A stretch of DNA of 64,000 nucleotides from NCBI GenBank assembly GCA_021904315.1, contig CM038911.1, positions 9,087,390 through 9,151,389 on the forward strand. The letters run 5' to 3'. Source of the stretch: Sphagnum magellanicum (Eukaryota > Streptophyta > Sphagnopsida > Sphagnales > Sphagnaceae). The notes below the pieces were generated by a model. It made no database searches. It was given only the letters and a program-made list of their open reading frames with translations, and was not told the origin of the DNA. This document shows, in pieces, positions 24,222 through 35,072 of the stretch. Made by a program: the position numbers and the translations under genes. Numbering within the stretch: the stretch's first letter is position 1; every line of letters begins with the position of its first letter.

Positions 24222-25175
24222 ATGGGTCATGAGAGTCTGAAGAGATTCTTCAATTGTCCCATCTGTCTGGAGCTCGTGTACAAGCCAGTGGTGAAGGAAT
24301 GCGGGCACCTCTTCTGTTTCTGGTGTCTGTACAAATCCATGAACAGAACGACGGTGTCGCATTGCCCCCTGTGTCAGAAACCTTATGTCCATCTGCCTCG
24401 AATCTGTGACCAGCTCCACCGTCTTCTACAGAGAATTGAGCCTGAAGAATATGCCAGGAGAAGCTCGGAAGTTGCACAAGAAGAGGGAGAAGAAGAAGAA
24501 GAAAATCATATAACCAGTAGGAGTACTAGTAGTGAGTTGCTGTTGCAGTGCAAAGCTTGTAGTGAGGTTGTATATAAGCCAATTGTGCTCAACTGTGGGC
24601 ATCTTTTCTGTAAGACTTGTGTCTCACCACAAGCTGAAGCTTCTTCTAAGATCAAGTGTCCCACTTGCGGAGCTCATCATCCTGGTCTTTTTCCACAGAC
24701 ATGTCTTGAGCTGCATCATTACCTGCTGGAGACCCATTGTGCAGGAGAGTATACTAAACGGGCTGCAAACAAGCTGTTGTTGAAGCAGAAACAAAGATCT
24801 GGTTATGTAGAAATTGAAGAAGGTCCACATGAAGAAGAACCGGCTCATGTACAACAACAGCAGAATTTGATGTTGAGGTTGCAGCAGTGGGGAGAATCTG
24901 AAGCTGATCATCTGATGTTGCACAACACGATTCATCGTGGAGTTGGATGTGATGGGTGTGGGATGATGCCTATTCTCGGCAAGCGATTCTCCTGTAGCGA
25001 TTGTGATGATAGAGAATCTAATGTTGGATATGATCTGTGTGGAAGCTGCCATGATGACTATCATCAGGGCATCAATTTTCCTGCTGGCAGATTCAACCAA
25101 AAACATGGTCCCCGACACCGCATGGTGGAGAAAGGGAGCACAAAACCATGGATTTTACTTTGGAGTTGGTCATGA
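24222..25175 (+). CDS. PRT1: PRT1-like N-degron E3 ubiquitin ligase (two RINGs plus ZZ)
   Basis: A 317-aa ORF begins MGHESLKRFF. RING 1 has C12, C15, C27, H29, C32, C35, C48 and C51; RING 2 has C110, C113, C125, H127, C130, C133, C146 and C149. After an acidic and Gln-rich linker a ZZ zinc finger (about 238-301) carries C243, C246, C258, C261, C273, C276, H295 and H299. This order is diagnostic of PROTEOLYSIS 1, the plant E3 that in Arabidopsis targets proteins with aromatic N-terminal residues for proteasomal degradation. An in-frame upstream GTG could extend it by 14 residues, but the ATG is preferred because RING 1 follows it closely. The ORF is uninterrupted over all three domains. It is shorter than Arabidopsis PRT1 (410 aa): the inter-RING linker is shorter and there is almost no tail after the ZZ. 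The last roughly 14 residues and the stop codon fall in a minisatellite. Confidence 0.93.
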   Translation: MGHESLKRFFNCPICLELVYKPVVKECGHLFCFWCLYKSMNRTTVSHCPLCQKPYVHLPRICDQLHRLLQRIEPEEYARRSSEVAQEEGEEEEENHITSRSTSSELLLQCKACSEVVYKPIVLNCGHLFCKTCVSPQAEASSKIKCPTCGAHHPGLFPQTCLELHHYLLETHCAGEYTKRAANKLLLKQKQRSGYVEIEEGPHEEEPAHVQQQQNLMLRLQQWGESEADHLMLHNTIHRGVGCDGCGMMPILGKRFSCSDCDDRESNVGYDLCGSCHDDYHQGINFPAGRFNQKHGPRHRMVEKGSTKPWILLWSWS

Positions 25176-25500
25176 ACAAAGGATCTAAAGGGAGCTCAAC
25201 AAACTCATGAATGGATTTTGCTTTGGAGTTGGTCCTCATGAACAAAGGATGTGAAGGGAGCTCACAACAAACCCATTGCATGGATTTTGCTTTGGAGTTG
25301 GTCCTAAAAAAGGATCTAAATGGAGCCCAAGAAACCCATTGTATGGATTTTACTTTGGAGTTGGTCATGAACAAAGGATCTAAAGGGAGCTCACAAACCC
25401 ATGGATTTTTGCTTTGGAGTTGGTCATGAACAAAGGATTGAAAGGGAGCACAACAAATCGATGGATTTTTCTTTGGAGTTGATCATGATCAACAAAAGGA
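25130..25500 (+). repeat. About 60-bp minisatellite spanning the PRT1 3' end
   Basis: Six units are anchored by TGGATTTT at 25149, 25212, 25281, 25344, 25402 and 25462, each followed by CTTTGGAGTTG, ATGAACAAAGGAT and AAAGGGAGC. The first unit encodes the C-terminal residues KPWILLWSWS of the PRT1-like protein and supplies its TGA inside GGTCATGA. Units 2-5 also stay open in a second frame (25211-25429), repeating MDFALELV, which I take to be a property of the repeat and not a gene. Confidence 0.92.
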
Positions 25501-26303
25501 CAGGTGTTCCTGCTTATTGAATTTCCTCCAACATCTGCAACAACACTAGGAGTAAGCAAAGCTCCCTGGCATGTTCATTTTCTTAAAACTGAGCTTCCAT
25601 TATTTTTTATAATTACTACTCTCTTTGCTTCTAATTCTCTTTCACAATTTCTGCAGAGCTCAACAGCAGCTCATTGTATATATGCTTTCAAGTACAAAAT
25701 CTTCCATCATTTCACTCCAGAAAAAAACTTCCATCTTCTTCCACACAAAGTACCCCTGCAGAAACTTTCTTAGACTTGAGCTACAGTTTCTTGAAGGACT
25801 AGTACAGCTTTTAGATGTGAAGAAACTGTAAGTTTCATATGAAGTACTCAAAAGTAGACAAGGATCATGTGTACCAAATCAGCTTAAATGTGTGCAAAAA
25901 CACTCTTCTTCAGATCCTTTTGCATTGCAATGACACCCGAATTCGCCACCTACCAAAATCATCAATTTGTAATGAATTTCATAATACACTTTCAAAACAC
26001 ATTGATAGCTCTTGGAGCTTCAAATATCAGCAGCTCCACAGATGATCCTTTTGTTGCTTCCATATTTGTAATCTGTCTCCTTGATCCTATTTTTCCATTT
26101 CTCAAGAAAATAGGATCATGTCAATTTGCAGAATTTGATGCAGCAGGAGCCTCAAATCAGGTTAAGCATTGCTGCAATGGTTTTGCACCCATGGAATTCT
26201 TAAGCATTTTCACTAATCCCACTATCACATGCACAAATTCAGGATGAAATTGCAATCCTTGCCAACATGTCTTATTATTTTTGGTTAGAAACATATTAGC
26301 CTA
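25501..26303. other. 3' flank of PRT1-like gene, no gene seen
   Basis: Probably 3' UTR or downstream DNA. An overlapping set of open frames (25504-26247) shows no recognisable domain. A further PRT1 exon here cannot be excluded but no family motif supports one. Confidence 0.45.
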
Positions 26304-26768
26304 GAGCATCTTCACTGCAGGCGGAATTTTAAAAAATAATAATATATCAGTTTAATTTAGTGATAAATATCATTCTTCTCCCATTTATAAACCTTTAAAA
26401 ATACAACTTCCAAAGTGATATATTATTTCAAGCTCTATTGTTGAGCCGATCAAAAATCTCAACAGATTCAAAGAGGTGAATTCATTGGAATGGGTTGAAT
26501 ATTACCCCAATCGTAAAATTAATGGCAGATTTACAAGACAATACAGGCTTTTATAGCAACCTGGACCAAACACAGGGAGTAGCAGTCATATCATATTTAT
26601 TACATTCTTCTCTTCTTGCAGGTTTTAGGCTTTGATCTGCCTTTTATTTGCCTCAGCAAAGTGTGCAAAAATGCTGGACCAAAACTATTTTCCTGAGCCA
26701 AACCGACTGGTATGTTTCGCCTTTCCTTTGTCCCATTTTCATTTACAGGGTCCCATACTGGAGATGAG
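26304..26768. mobile_element. Diverged Harbinger-like MITE copy
   Basis: The left end is GAGCATCTTCACTGCAGGCG; the right end read inward is CTCATCTCCAGTATGGGACC. Bases 26635-26755 match the reverse complement of 4020-4150 in the complete copy, with shared GTGCAAAAATGCTGG and CCAAAAC and the CAGGGTC stretch next to the terminus. A matching target duplication is not evident and the left internal part differs, so this is an old or rearranged copy. Confidence 0.6.
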
Positions 26769-28956
26769 ATTTTTATCGAAGTCAAAAAGTGTACAACTTA
26801 GTTTGTGCCTATATACATGCCCATGATAGAGCCCCATGCAAGTGGGCCAGTACGAAAGTTATGAAAATTGCTTGGTAATAATAATTTGTCCAAGTGGGGT
26901 CTCTTCCTTTGCATTGTTCACTAATAATTTGTCAAATAATGTAAAGGTTCATCCATCCACTATAAGGATGAGTGCTTTATAAGATTAATAGACAATCTTT
27001 ATTAGATTTGAATGAAAAAGATAAATGAACAAGAAAGACCCAAAATGAAAAAAAAACATGGGGGCCAAGGACCGAGCAAGCAAGAGCCTAGGGGAGCCCA
27101 ATGGGAGAGAAAAAAGGGGCTTTGACCCATGGGAAACCCTAATTAAATGAATGGGGGTAGGATTGGGGGATATAAAAATCCTACTATTGAATTGATGGAA
27201 GTCAATGTCAAGTCCATTAATTTAATATTTTTCAACAATTAGGAGCTTGAAGTGGGCAAATGAAGTGTTAAACACAAAGTTAGCACATCCTTTACATTTT
27301 TATTGGGTCCTTTCCCCATATCCCCTTGGATATGGTCGAAGGGGGGAGTTACATGTTATCATTCAATTTCTACTCCTCTTACTTTCTTGTTACCCTAATA
27401 GATTTTCACTAATTCCAAGGCACCTTTTCCCCTTCTTTAATCAACTCCTTTTCTCTCTCTTTTTTAGTTAGAGTTCCCCTTTCTTGTCTAATGCAAACCA
27501 CAACCTTACTTCTTATTATTTCTTTTCTTTAGAATTTTTTTATTATAGTTTTCTTTCTCTTGGCTGCTTCGAACAATGTTTTTTTACCAACTCCTCTCTT
27601 AACTCACTAACTAGCTACAACCCTAATCTAGTCATACACCTTCCACCCTCAGCATCAATTTTCATACAATCTAACAAGTTCTTGCACCCATAATCATTAC
27701 ACATTCAAAAACAAGGGATAATACATTGCTTAAAGTTCCAATATTCACAAGTCTTGTTCCTAACTATCTCTTAGTATTGGCCTCCCTTTGGTCCCTCCAT
27801 TGCCACACTTCTTATCTTTACAATTATCAACACTTCATAAAAGCTTCTACCTTACATAGAAATAATTTCTTCACATACTTTCTTCCTTTTTTTAGAAGTA
27901 GCCTTGTATTCTTGCCCCTACACCAATCATAACAACCCCAAAAACAAATTTGTCTCCTCCTTTTATATTTTTATATCCTTTCCCTAGCAACTAGTTCAAG
28001 TACCTCTCTTTTTGCCCCCTCCACTTGCATCCAACCATCATACATAGTGAGTGCCTCCCCCTTGAGTAGCCACCACCTCCATCACTTAACGATCTTGCCT
28101 CCAATTCCCAGGACATATGTTGACTGGACTACATCTTGAGGAGCTTGTTTTTTCATTATAATCCAACCTCCTTCCTTTCCCACCTCCCTCAACTTCTCAT
28201 GATGCCCACAGCACCACCCCCCATCCTTACAAACATCATCATTTCTTCATTTTCACATTCCTTCGTGTCCCACACACTTAGGAAGAAGGAAGGGAAATTA
28301 GTAACAACTTTCTCTCTTCACAGCTCCATAGAGACACCATGCTCATTTTCTTGACCTATCCCTAATTACTAAAAGTTTTTAAAAAATTCACACCCCATTT
28401 TATATGAATTTTCTTATCCAACAAGTTTGCCTTAACTAGACTAGGATAAGGCATCCATCCTTATCTTAATCCAACCAACCTACTCCCTCCATTAACCTAA
28501 CTAGGCCATCCACCCATCTAATCTTACAAGGATAAGGTTAAGGTATTAACCTAACCCTTTAGACCTTCTGGTTAACCCCAAAACTTCCCTAGATGCCTTA
28601 TACTTCCTAATGAAAATTGAGTTAAACTTACCTTGGCCCACCAAGAAGGCCCCCAAAAGTACCATGTGAGGAGTTGGATGAATTATTCACTCTCCTTCCA
28701 ACTATTTAAAGGGTTATGTGTGAAATTTTGAACACATTTTCCATTTTCAAATTTTCCTGTTGTTAATTTATCATAAACATTATAATAGGACTTTTATCCA
28801 TAACAAACCTATGATATAATAAATTTATATGTCATTTGATTGTGGAAGAGTTCAAAACAAAACTTATAAATATATATTTGGTAAGTGATTGATGAGCTTT
28901 CCATTGGGCGTAACTCACAAAAAGATCAAGCTTTAGACTCTTGACTACCATAGACT
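26769..28956. other. Intergenic; strongly pyrimidine-rich + strand at 27240-28350
   Basis: No gene is recognised. About 1.1 kb is dominated by C and T on the plus strand with short open frames of no recognisable family. Comparable C/T-biased stretches lie near 42700-43130 and 53800-54600, which may be relics of one repeat family. Confidence 0.45.
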
Positions 28957-29205
28957 AGGGTCAGTTTCCACATTGACAAAACAACTATTTTTATTTTTTT
29001 AAACATCACTTTGTTTTTTTTATTTCGAAATTATTATCATTTTCATGATCTACTATGATATTGTCATATGGGTAGTGAAATTATTTAGAGTGTAGCCTAT
29101 GTTAATTGTAATGATTTTAAACATGTCAACTTCATGTTTTCACAAAAATTCATTTCACTATTTTCAAGATCATTTAATGACAAAACTTACCTTAATGTAA
29201 GCTAA
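28957..29205 (+). repeat. Dispersed repeat, copy 2 (partner at 14803-15055)
   Basis: Same orientation and same ordered blocks as copy 1, starting with GGGTCAGTTTCCACATTGAC and ending near TTTAATGACAAAACTTACCT. No MITE sequence flanks this copy. Confidence 0.75.
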
Positions 29206-30533
29206 TCCTATCCCAAAAGTATGTCAATTTTTTAAATTTATATTATTATTTTTTTTAAAAAATGGATTATGTTGGATTTGGTTCATGCAATGTATCTTGT
29301 GTTACAGGGAACTTATTTCAAAAAAATGACCTTCAAAGGTTTAGACCAAGGTTGTCCTAAATTCTTGATTTCAAATGGAACTTTCAATCTTAGTTTATTA
29401 ATTAATTAATTAATTATTATGGAACCTTTAGTTTGGTCTTGAGATTAGTTATTTGGATTTCAAAAATCTTTGGTTCCAATCATTTTCACAATTTTTTTTG
29501 AATTGGTCCAATTTAAGACTGGGTTCATTTCCATTACACACAATTAAACCCAAAAAAATTGTGTAATATTAGTTTGTTCAACTAGTGCACAAAATTCAAA
29601 ATAAAAATTATGTAATATTAATTATGTATAATCAATCAAATTGCAATAATGTGCTTAAAATGTAAGGTGAAGCTTATAAATTTTTTTAATGAATTTGTAT
29701 TTATTTACTTAGAGAACTTGAACCTACTTAAAATGGGGGTAACACCCTTGCTTCAAGTTCTATTTTGATTTTGTAAAAAAACAAATTCCATGCCCAAGGT
29801 CCAATGACGATTCCGAAATAATTCAAAACCTTTAGTCTAGAGATTTTAAAACTTGATTTATAATTTATAATTTGAGCCTTTCAGTCAATAACAAAATCAA
29901 ATACAAACCCAAGGTTGTCCATTTTGGCTAATATTAAAAAAAATTGTGACATGGAATTAAGGCTGAAATGTGTGTGAACCATCCACATCAACTATGTTGT
30001 TTGAATTTGCTAACTTTTTGGATTCCATCATTCATGTTTGAGGGACTATGTGATTATGTGTGACAACTTCCAATGATGATTGGCGCTACTCCTTTTATTT
30101 CTTTCTTTTTTTATTTGATTTTGTTTGTTGCATATTATGTGTGATAGGTTGGTTTCTATGTTTTCGACAACACTTGGTGCTAGAGCTTGGAGGGACATTT
30201 TTCATTGCAATGCTGAAATGGGTGCCATGCGATTGGTTCGATTTACAATACTCAAGGGAACTTATGTTATTTGAAGAAGTATGTGGTGTTGTGAAGGTAG
30301 TTAAGTTTTCATGCATTTCTTCATGCAAAAGGTTTTGGGATTTGTTGAATTTAGCTAACAGAGTCTTTAGAGCTTTTGTTTTTTTTGGGTGTAATGTGGG
30401 ATGGAGATTTATAGTCTAGATGTGGCATAGACTCTTTGTTATGTTTGTGTTACATCCTAACATAATAGATTTAGGAAGGCATTTTAGAGTCAATTCTAGG
30501 GAATGATGAGAAGCTCTAAGGATTTCAAGAATA
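29206..30533. other. Intergenic AT-rich DNA, no gene seen
   Basis: One open frame (30060-30419) and its complement lack any recognisable domain. Nothing else stands out. Confidence 0.45.
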
Positions 30534-30940
30534 GTCTAATGGCTTTGTGTTCATGATGTTGTTTGGGTGTTTTTATAATCTTGATTATTAGTTGTGGGGA
30601 AAGGAGAAAATACCTACATACATGGCGATTTCGAAGGAAGATTTGTGCTAGAAAAGTTCACACATTGTTAGCAAAATCCTTCTGATTAAACCTATTGCAC
30701 AATTTTTGCCTTTGTCAATTCCCACCTTATTAGCTCAGTCTAATGGCTTTGTGTTTGTGATGTTGTTTGGTTGTTCTTGTAATCTTGATTGTAATTGTGG
30801 GGAAGGGAGAAAATACCTACATACATGGCAATTCTAAAGGAAGATTTGCACTATAAAAGTTTACACATTGTTGGCAAAATCCTTTTGATTAAACTTGTTG
30901 CATATTTTTTGCCTTTGTGAATTCCCACCCTATTAGCTTA
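30534..30940. repeat. 204-bp tandem duplication
   Basis: Units at 30534-30737 and 30738-30940 both start GTCTAATGGCTTTGTGTT and share GAGAAAATACCTACATACAT, AAAATCCTT and TTGCCTTTGT. The copies are close in sequence, so this duplication is younger than most repeats nearby. Confidence 0.9.
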
Positions 30941-32189
30941 TACTGTAGTGTATAGTTTGTTGTGTTTACAAACAAACACTGTTTTGATTGGGGGTTTGTA
31001 GTGGTATCATATGTATGGACACCTAATATGTTGTCTAAGTTCTTCTAGCATTTGGGTTTTTTATTTCTATGTTAGGGGATCATTGGGGTTATGTTGGCAA
31101 ATGAATATTGTTGTGTTAGAAATTTCCATCATAAAACTAATTGACTTATGAGAGTGAAATCAGAATAAACTAATTCCCAAATAGATGTAGATTTACGCAT
31201 TTGAGTTAGAGATAGAAATTTAAGATTTCATTAGGTAGATCATTAGGCAAAACATGCATGCTTATGTTATAATTGTTGATTTGATTAGCAATTATTTTTA
31301 GGATTATTTTGTTTTTTTCCCTATTTCTTTTTGTTACACTTAATTAAAGAAAAAATGTTTGCTCTTTTTTTGTTATTTAAAAAACCCAACAGTTCTTTGA
31401 AGTTACTTCTACCTTGAGGTCTAATGCAAAATGCCATGCTTCCTACTTCTTTATAGTACGTGTTCTAGCAATGATTTTTTTTTTTTTTTTTTTAAATTTA
31501 TTTTTATAATTTTTTATCTTCCATTCTTCAATAAAATTTTTACAGAGCAAGTAATTAATTTTTGAAATTATCTTGTAACTAGCGAATCTTTCTTCCTTTT
31601 TAGCCTTGGAATTTCTTTTAGTTAGATTTTCTAATGTCTAATTTGGTTGGTTGGTTGGTTTGTTTGTTTATTTTCTTTTCTTTTTTTAAAAAATAATTTT
31701 CATACGGCAAATCATTGCTAATTTGCAAGATTTTATTTAAGGAAAAAAAATTTCAAACTTGTTCTCAAAGGGTAAATTGTGTTCTTTTAACAAAAATTCA
31801 TCACTATTACAAAACCAATATTCTCAAAAAAAAATTTATCACCATATATTATGTTGGAACTGCTTACCTAATGACTTTTAAATGTTAAATTGTTTACAAA
31901 ACTATGATTTTATTTATTATTATTTTTTATTAGGTTTTTCTTATAATTAACAAGTTTTTATTCTTTAGTTTATCATGTACATCTTACAATTACATTTTTC
32001 AGTTGTATGTCCATGTTATTAGGGGTGTATGGGAATGTATCTTAGGACAAGTCTGGAACAATTTCCCTATGTTTAGGGATTTAACCTAGTTATGTGTTTT
32101 AAAAAATATCTCAAAATCAGAAAACCATCAACTCTGGGTATTTGGAAAAATCAAAATTGTAGAATCGTTAGTTTTGGTTATTTTGAAAA
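30941..32189. other. Intergenic AT-rich DNA, no gene seen
   Basis: Homopolymer T runs (for example near 31470-31492) and a TTGG/TTTG repeat near 31645-31672 are the only structures noticed. Confidence 0.45.
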
Positions 32190-32305
32190 TTTTAAAGAAC
32201 CATCAAGTTTCATGAAAGAACTAGAAAATAAGAACAATTTTCTAAGCAAGTATTTGATTCTTTCACAATTCTGAAAACCATGGTTGGGTGTATATCAAAA
32301 CTAGG

Positions 32306-33013
32306 TGTAACCAAAATTGGGGCTCAAAGATCATGCCTATAATAATGTTGAATTACTTGGTGCCAATTATCAAATTACAGATATTTCAAATGTTATATTA
32401 TCTACATTCAACTTTCATACACAACTTGTTCACACATTTGATGATTTTATTCATAGGTATCTCGGAAACATGCTTCTAGGAACCAACACAAAACTCAAAA
32501 ATCAACACACATTACATATAACACCCTGTCTTTTAATCCTTGAAAACTTTAGACATGGTTGTTGTAACATTTGCTCTATTGCTTCACAAAATTTATATCT
32601 ACGTAGCAAAAGATGGAATTGAATACAGTTGTTGTTGCAGCAAAACAAAGTCAAAAAAACAAAAAAAACATCAAAAACCACAAAAATGTACTTAGCTTCA
32701 TTGTGTCTGTCTCTACAAGAGTATTGCACAACTTAAATCCTTGCTCCTGCGCCCTCAACTCATCTTTTCCTTGCATTTTCCTCCACATATCTCCTCCTAC
32801 CTCAAATCCATAGAAATTTTATCAACCAACACACTAAACACACATAAACCAAAAATGGAAGGAAAGAAATAATGGCATAGTCACCATTGGCCGCCATCAC
32901 CTCTCTTCTTCAAGGACAAACCACCAAAAGGTGATGGTCACATCACCATGCAGTAAAACACAAAAAGTTAAAACCCTAACTACATATTGCAACACATAGG
33001 ACATGTCTTTAAG
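32306..33013 (-). repeat. Inverted repeat arm 1, unclassified element
   Basis: Its reverse complement matches 33605-34560 in matching order: outer ACCAAAATTGGG, then TTTATTCATA with ACATGCTTCTAG, then TTGCATTTTCCTCCACA, CACATCACCATGCA, AAAACCCTAA and the inner end CATGTCTTTAAGCCAC. The element has no recognised coding content. Confidence 0.8.
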
Positions 33014-33604
33014 CCACATAGGCATTTGAATGTTTGAAGATCACAATTATGAGCCTTGGGAACTAGCTTGATATCCAAAGGAGGTTTAGTTAAATTTTTA
33101 ATACATGCTCAAAATTGGATTTGGTTCATATGGTTGTGGTGTGGATTGTTGAATTTCATGAAAGAATTAGAAAAGAACCCACAACTTTTTGAGTAGTTAT
33201 TTGACTCTTTCACAATTTTGAGGATTAGGGTTAAATATATACATCAAAATCAAGTATATGAATGTTTAAAGACCATCTTTATGAGCCTTAGGAAACTTGG
33301 AAAGGGTTTGGTGAAGTTTTTAATACCAACCCAACACCCATTTGGTTATGTTGTGGGGTGCCATGTTTCATGAAAGAATTGGAGAATAACTAATTGGTTC
33401 TTAAACAATTATCTGATTTTTTCACAAAGAACCATGGTTAAGGTGTATGTCAAAACTAGGTATTTGAATGCTTAACAACCATGGTTATGAGGATTAAAAA
33501 CTAGTCTAATACACAAAGGGCATTTAGTTTCTAATACCCATCCAACATTGGTTTAGTAGTGGTGTGGATTACTAGGTTTCATAAATGAACAAGGAAAGAA
33601 AACC

Positions 33605-34461
33605 AACAATGTGTGACCTAAAGGCATGTCTTGTGAGTTACAATATGTAATTAGGGTTTTATTTTTTTGTGCTTTGTTGCATGGTGATGTGATTGTCACC
33701 TTTTTGGCAATTTGTTTTTGAAGAAGGAAGGCAATGGTGGCTAGTGGCACTGCCATTACTCCAATTCTTTTACACTTGGTTTGTTGTTCAACATGTGTGC
33801 TAGCTGATAAGCTTTTTACGAATCTTTATGTGGAGGTGTTGTGTGGAGGAAATGCAAGAAGAAGGATGCATATAAAGAGCTAGAAAGAGGATTCAAGAAA
33901 AGCAACGTTCTTGGCAAGAGGAGATAGAAAGTGTACCATTTTGTGAAATCATGATGTTTTTTCGGTTGATTCGATTCTCTACAAGGTTGTATCCAATTTT
34001 TATTTTCTGCTATGAAGGTATAGCTTTTTGTGAAGTCCTAGAATAGTGCAAAATTAGTAATGTTTTGTGTTTTCCTTGACTTGAAATCGAAAATTTGGAA
34101 AGGATAACAATGTCTAGCTTCATGATTTTGACAAGTCCTATGCATAAAGGTTCGGGTAGAAATTATCTTTGCTATGGGATCATGGAGTAATGGTGCCTTG
34201 GTTTGGGAATTTGTCATTGAGGAAACAAGGGTGGACATTTTGAATTTTTACCTTTCAAAGAATGGGATGATACTTGTGGATAGACAAGAGAGGTGAATAG
34301 AGAGAGTTTTGATCCATTTTTTTCGGTCTAGGGTTGTTAAGGATTATAGTAAACAATGTGTGTTGATTGACAATATTGTGTGTTGATTTCTTAAGGTTGG
34401 TGATGAACACTAGAAGCATGTCTCGAGGATGTTATGAATAAAGTTTCTTAAGTGTTTGGAT

Positions 34462-34496
<35 letters not shown>

Positions 34497-34560
34497 TAAT
34501 GCAGATTGTGTAGTAGGTAGATCTTCCGTGGCCCAATTTTGGTTCCAAGTGCTTAGGTAT
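33605..34560 (+). repeat. Inverted repeat arm 2, unclassified element
   Basis: Opposite-orientation partner of 32306-33013, with about 600 bases between arms. It begins GTGACCTAAAGGCATGTC and ends near CCCAATTTTGGT. It is longer than arm 1, partly through a (GT)n run at 34463-34495. A transcript across both arms could fold into a long hairpin. Confidence 0.8.
34463..34495 (+). repeat. (GT)n microsatellite
   Basis: About sixteen uninterrupted GT dinucleotides, lying inside inverted repeat arm 2 and absent from arm 1. Confidence 0.95.
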
Positions 34561-35072
34561 TCGATTTTTTGAAATAGAACCATGATTAAGGTATATGTCA
34601 AACCAGGGTATCTGAATGAGGACCGTGGTTAAGGCACATGTCAGAACTGGGTATTTGAATGAGGACCATGGCTATGAGCCTTAAGAACCGGAATGATACC
34701 CAGAAGGGGTTGTGAACCCTTATAATACCCGCACAACGCTGGGTTTGGTTGGTTGTGGTGCGGAACCTGGCCCGCCGGGTTTCATGAAAGAACCGGGAAA
34801 GACCCAACAGTTTTCTGAGCGGTTATTTGACTTTCGCGCAAGTTCGAAAACCGTGATTAGGTTATACATCAGAACCGGGTCTTGAATATTCGGGGACCAC
34901 GGTTATGAGCCTTGGGAACCGGTTAGATACTCGGAGGGGGTTTGGTCCGGTTTCTAATACCCGCCCAACACTAGTATCTGGAGGTGGTGTGTGGGTGCGC
35001 GCTTGCGCAGACGAACACACGCACAAGCGAGCGACGCGCGGGGAGCAAAGAATAAGGAAGAGACACTCAGCC

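Larger units (their letters stand above)
32190..34980. repeat. Direct repeat array of about 200-240 bp units upstream of REX1-B
   Basis: Units are seen at about 32190-32305 (partial), 33014-33610 (three units) and 34561-34980 (partial, full, partial). They share TATTTGAATG, GACCATGGTTATGAGCCTT, AATACCC, GGTTTCATGAAAGAA and GTTATTTGACT motifs. Two inverted repeat copies (32306-33013, 33605-34560) lie between the blocks. Proximal units (34621-34980) contain many CpG sites; distal ones almost none. The last unit ends less than 100 bases before the REX1-B start codon. Confidence 0.8.

Noticed and set aside
25211..25429. Repetitive 72-aa open frame with MDFALELV units
   Set aside because: It is the minisatellite read in another frame; independent translation is unsupported.
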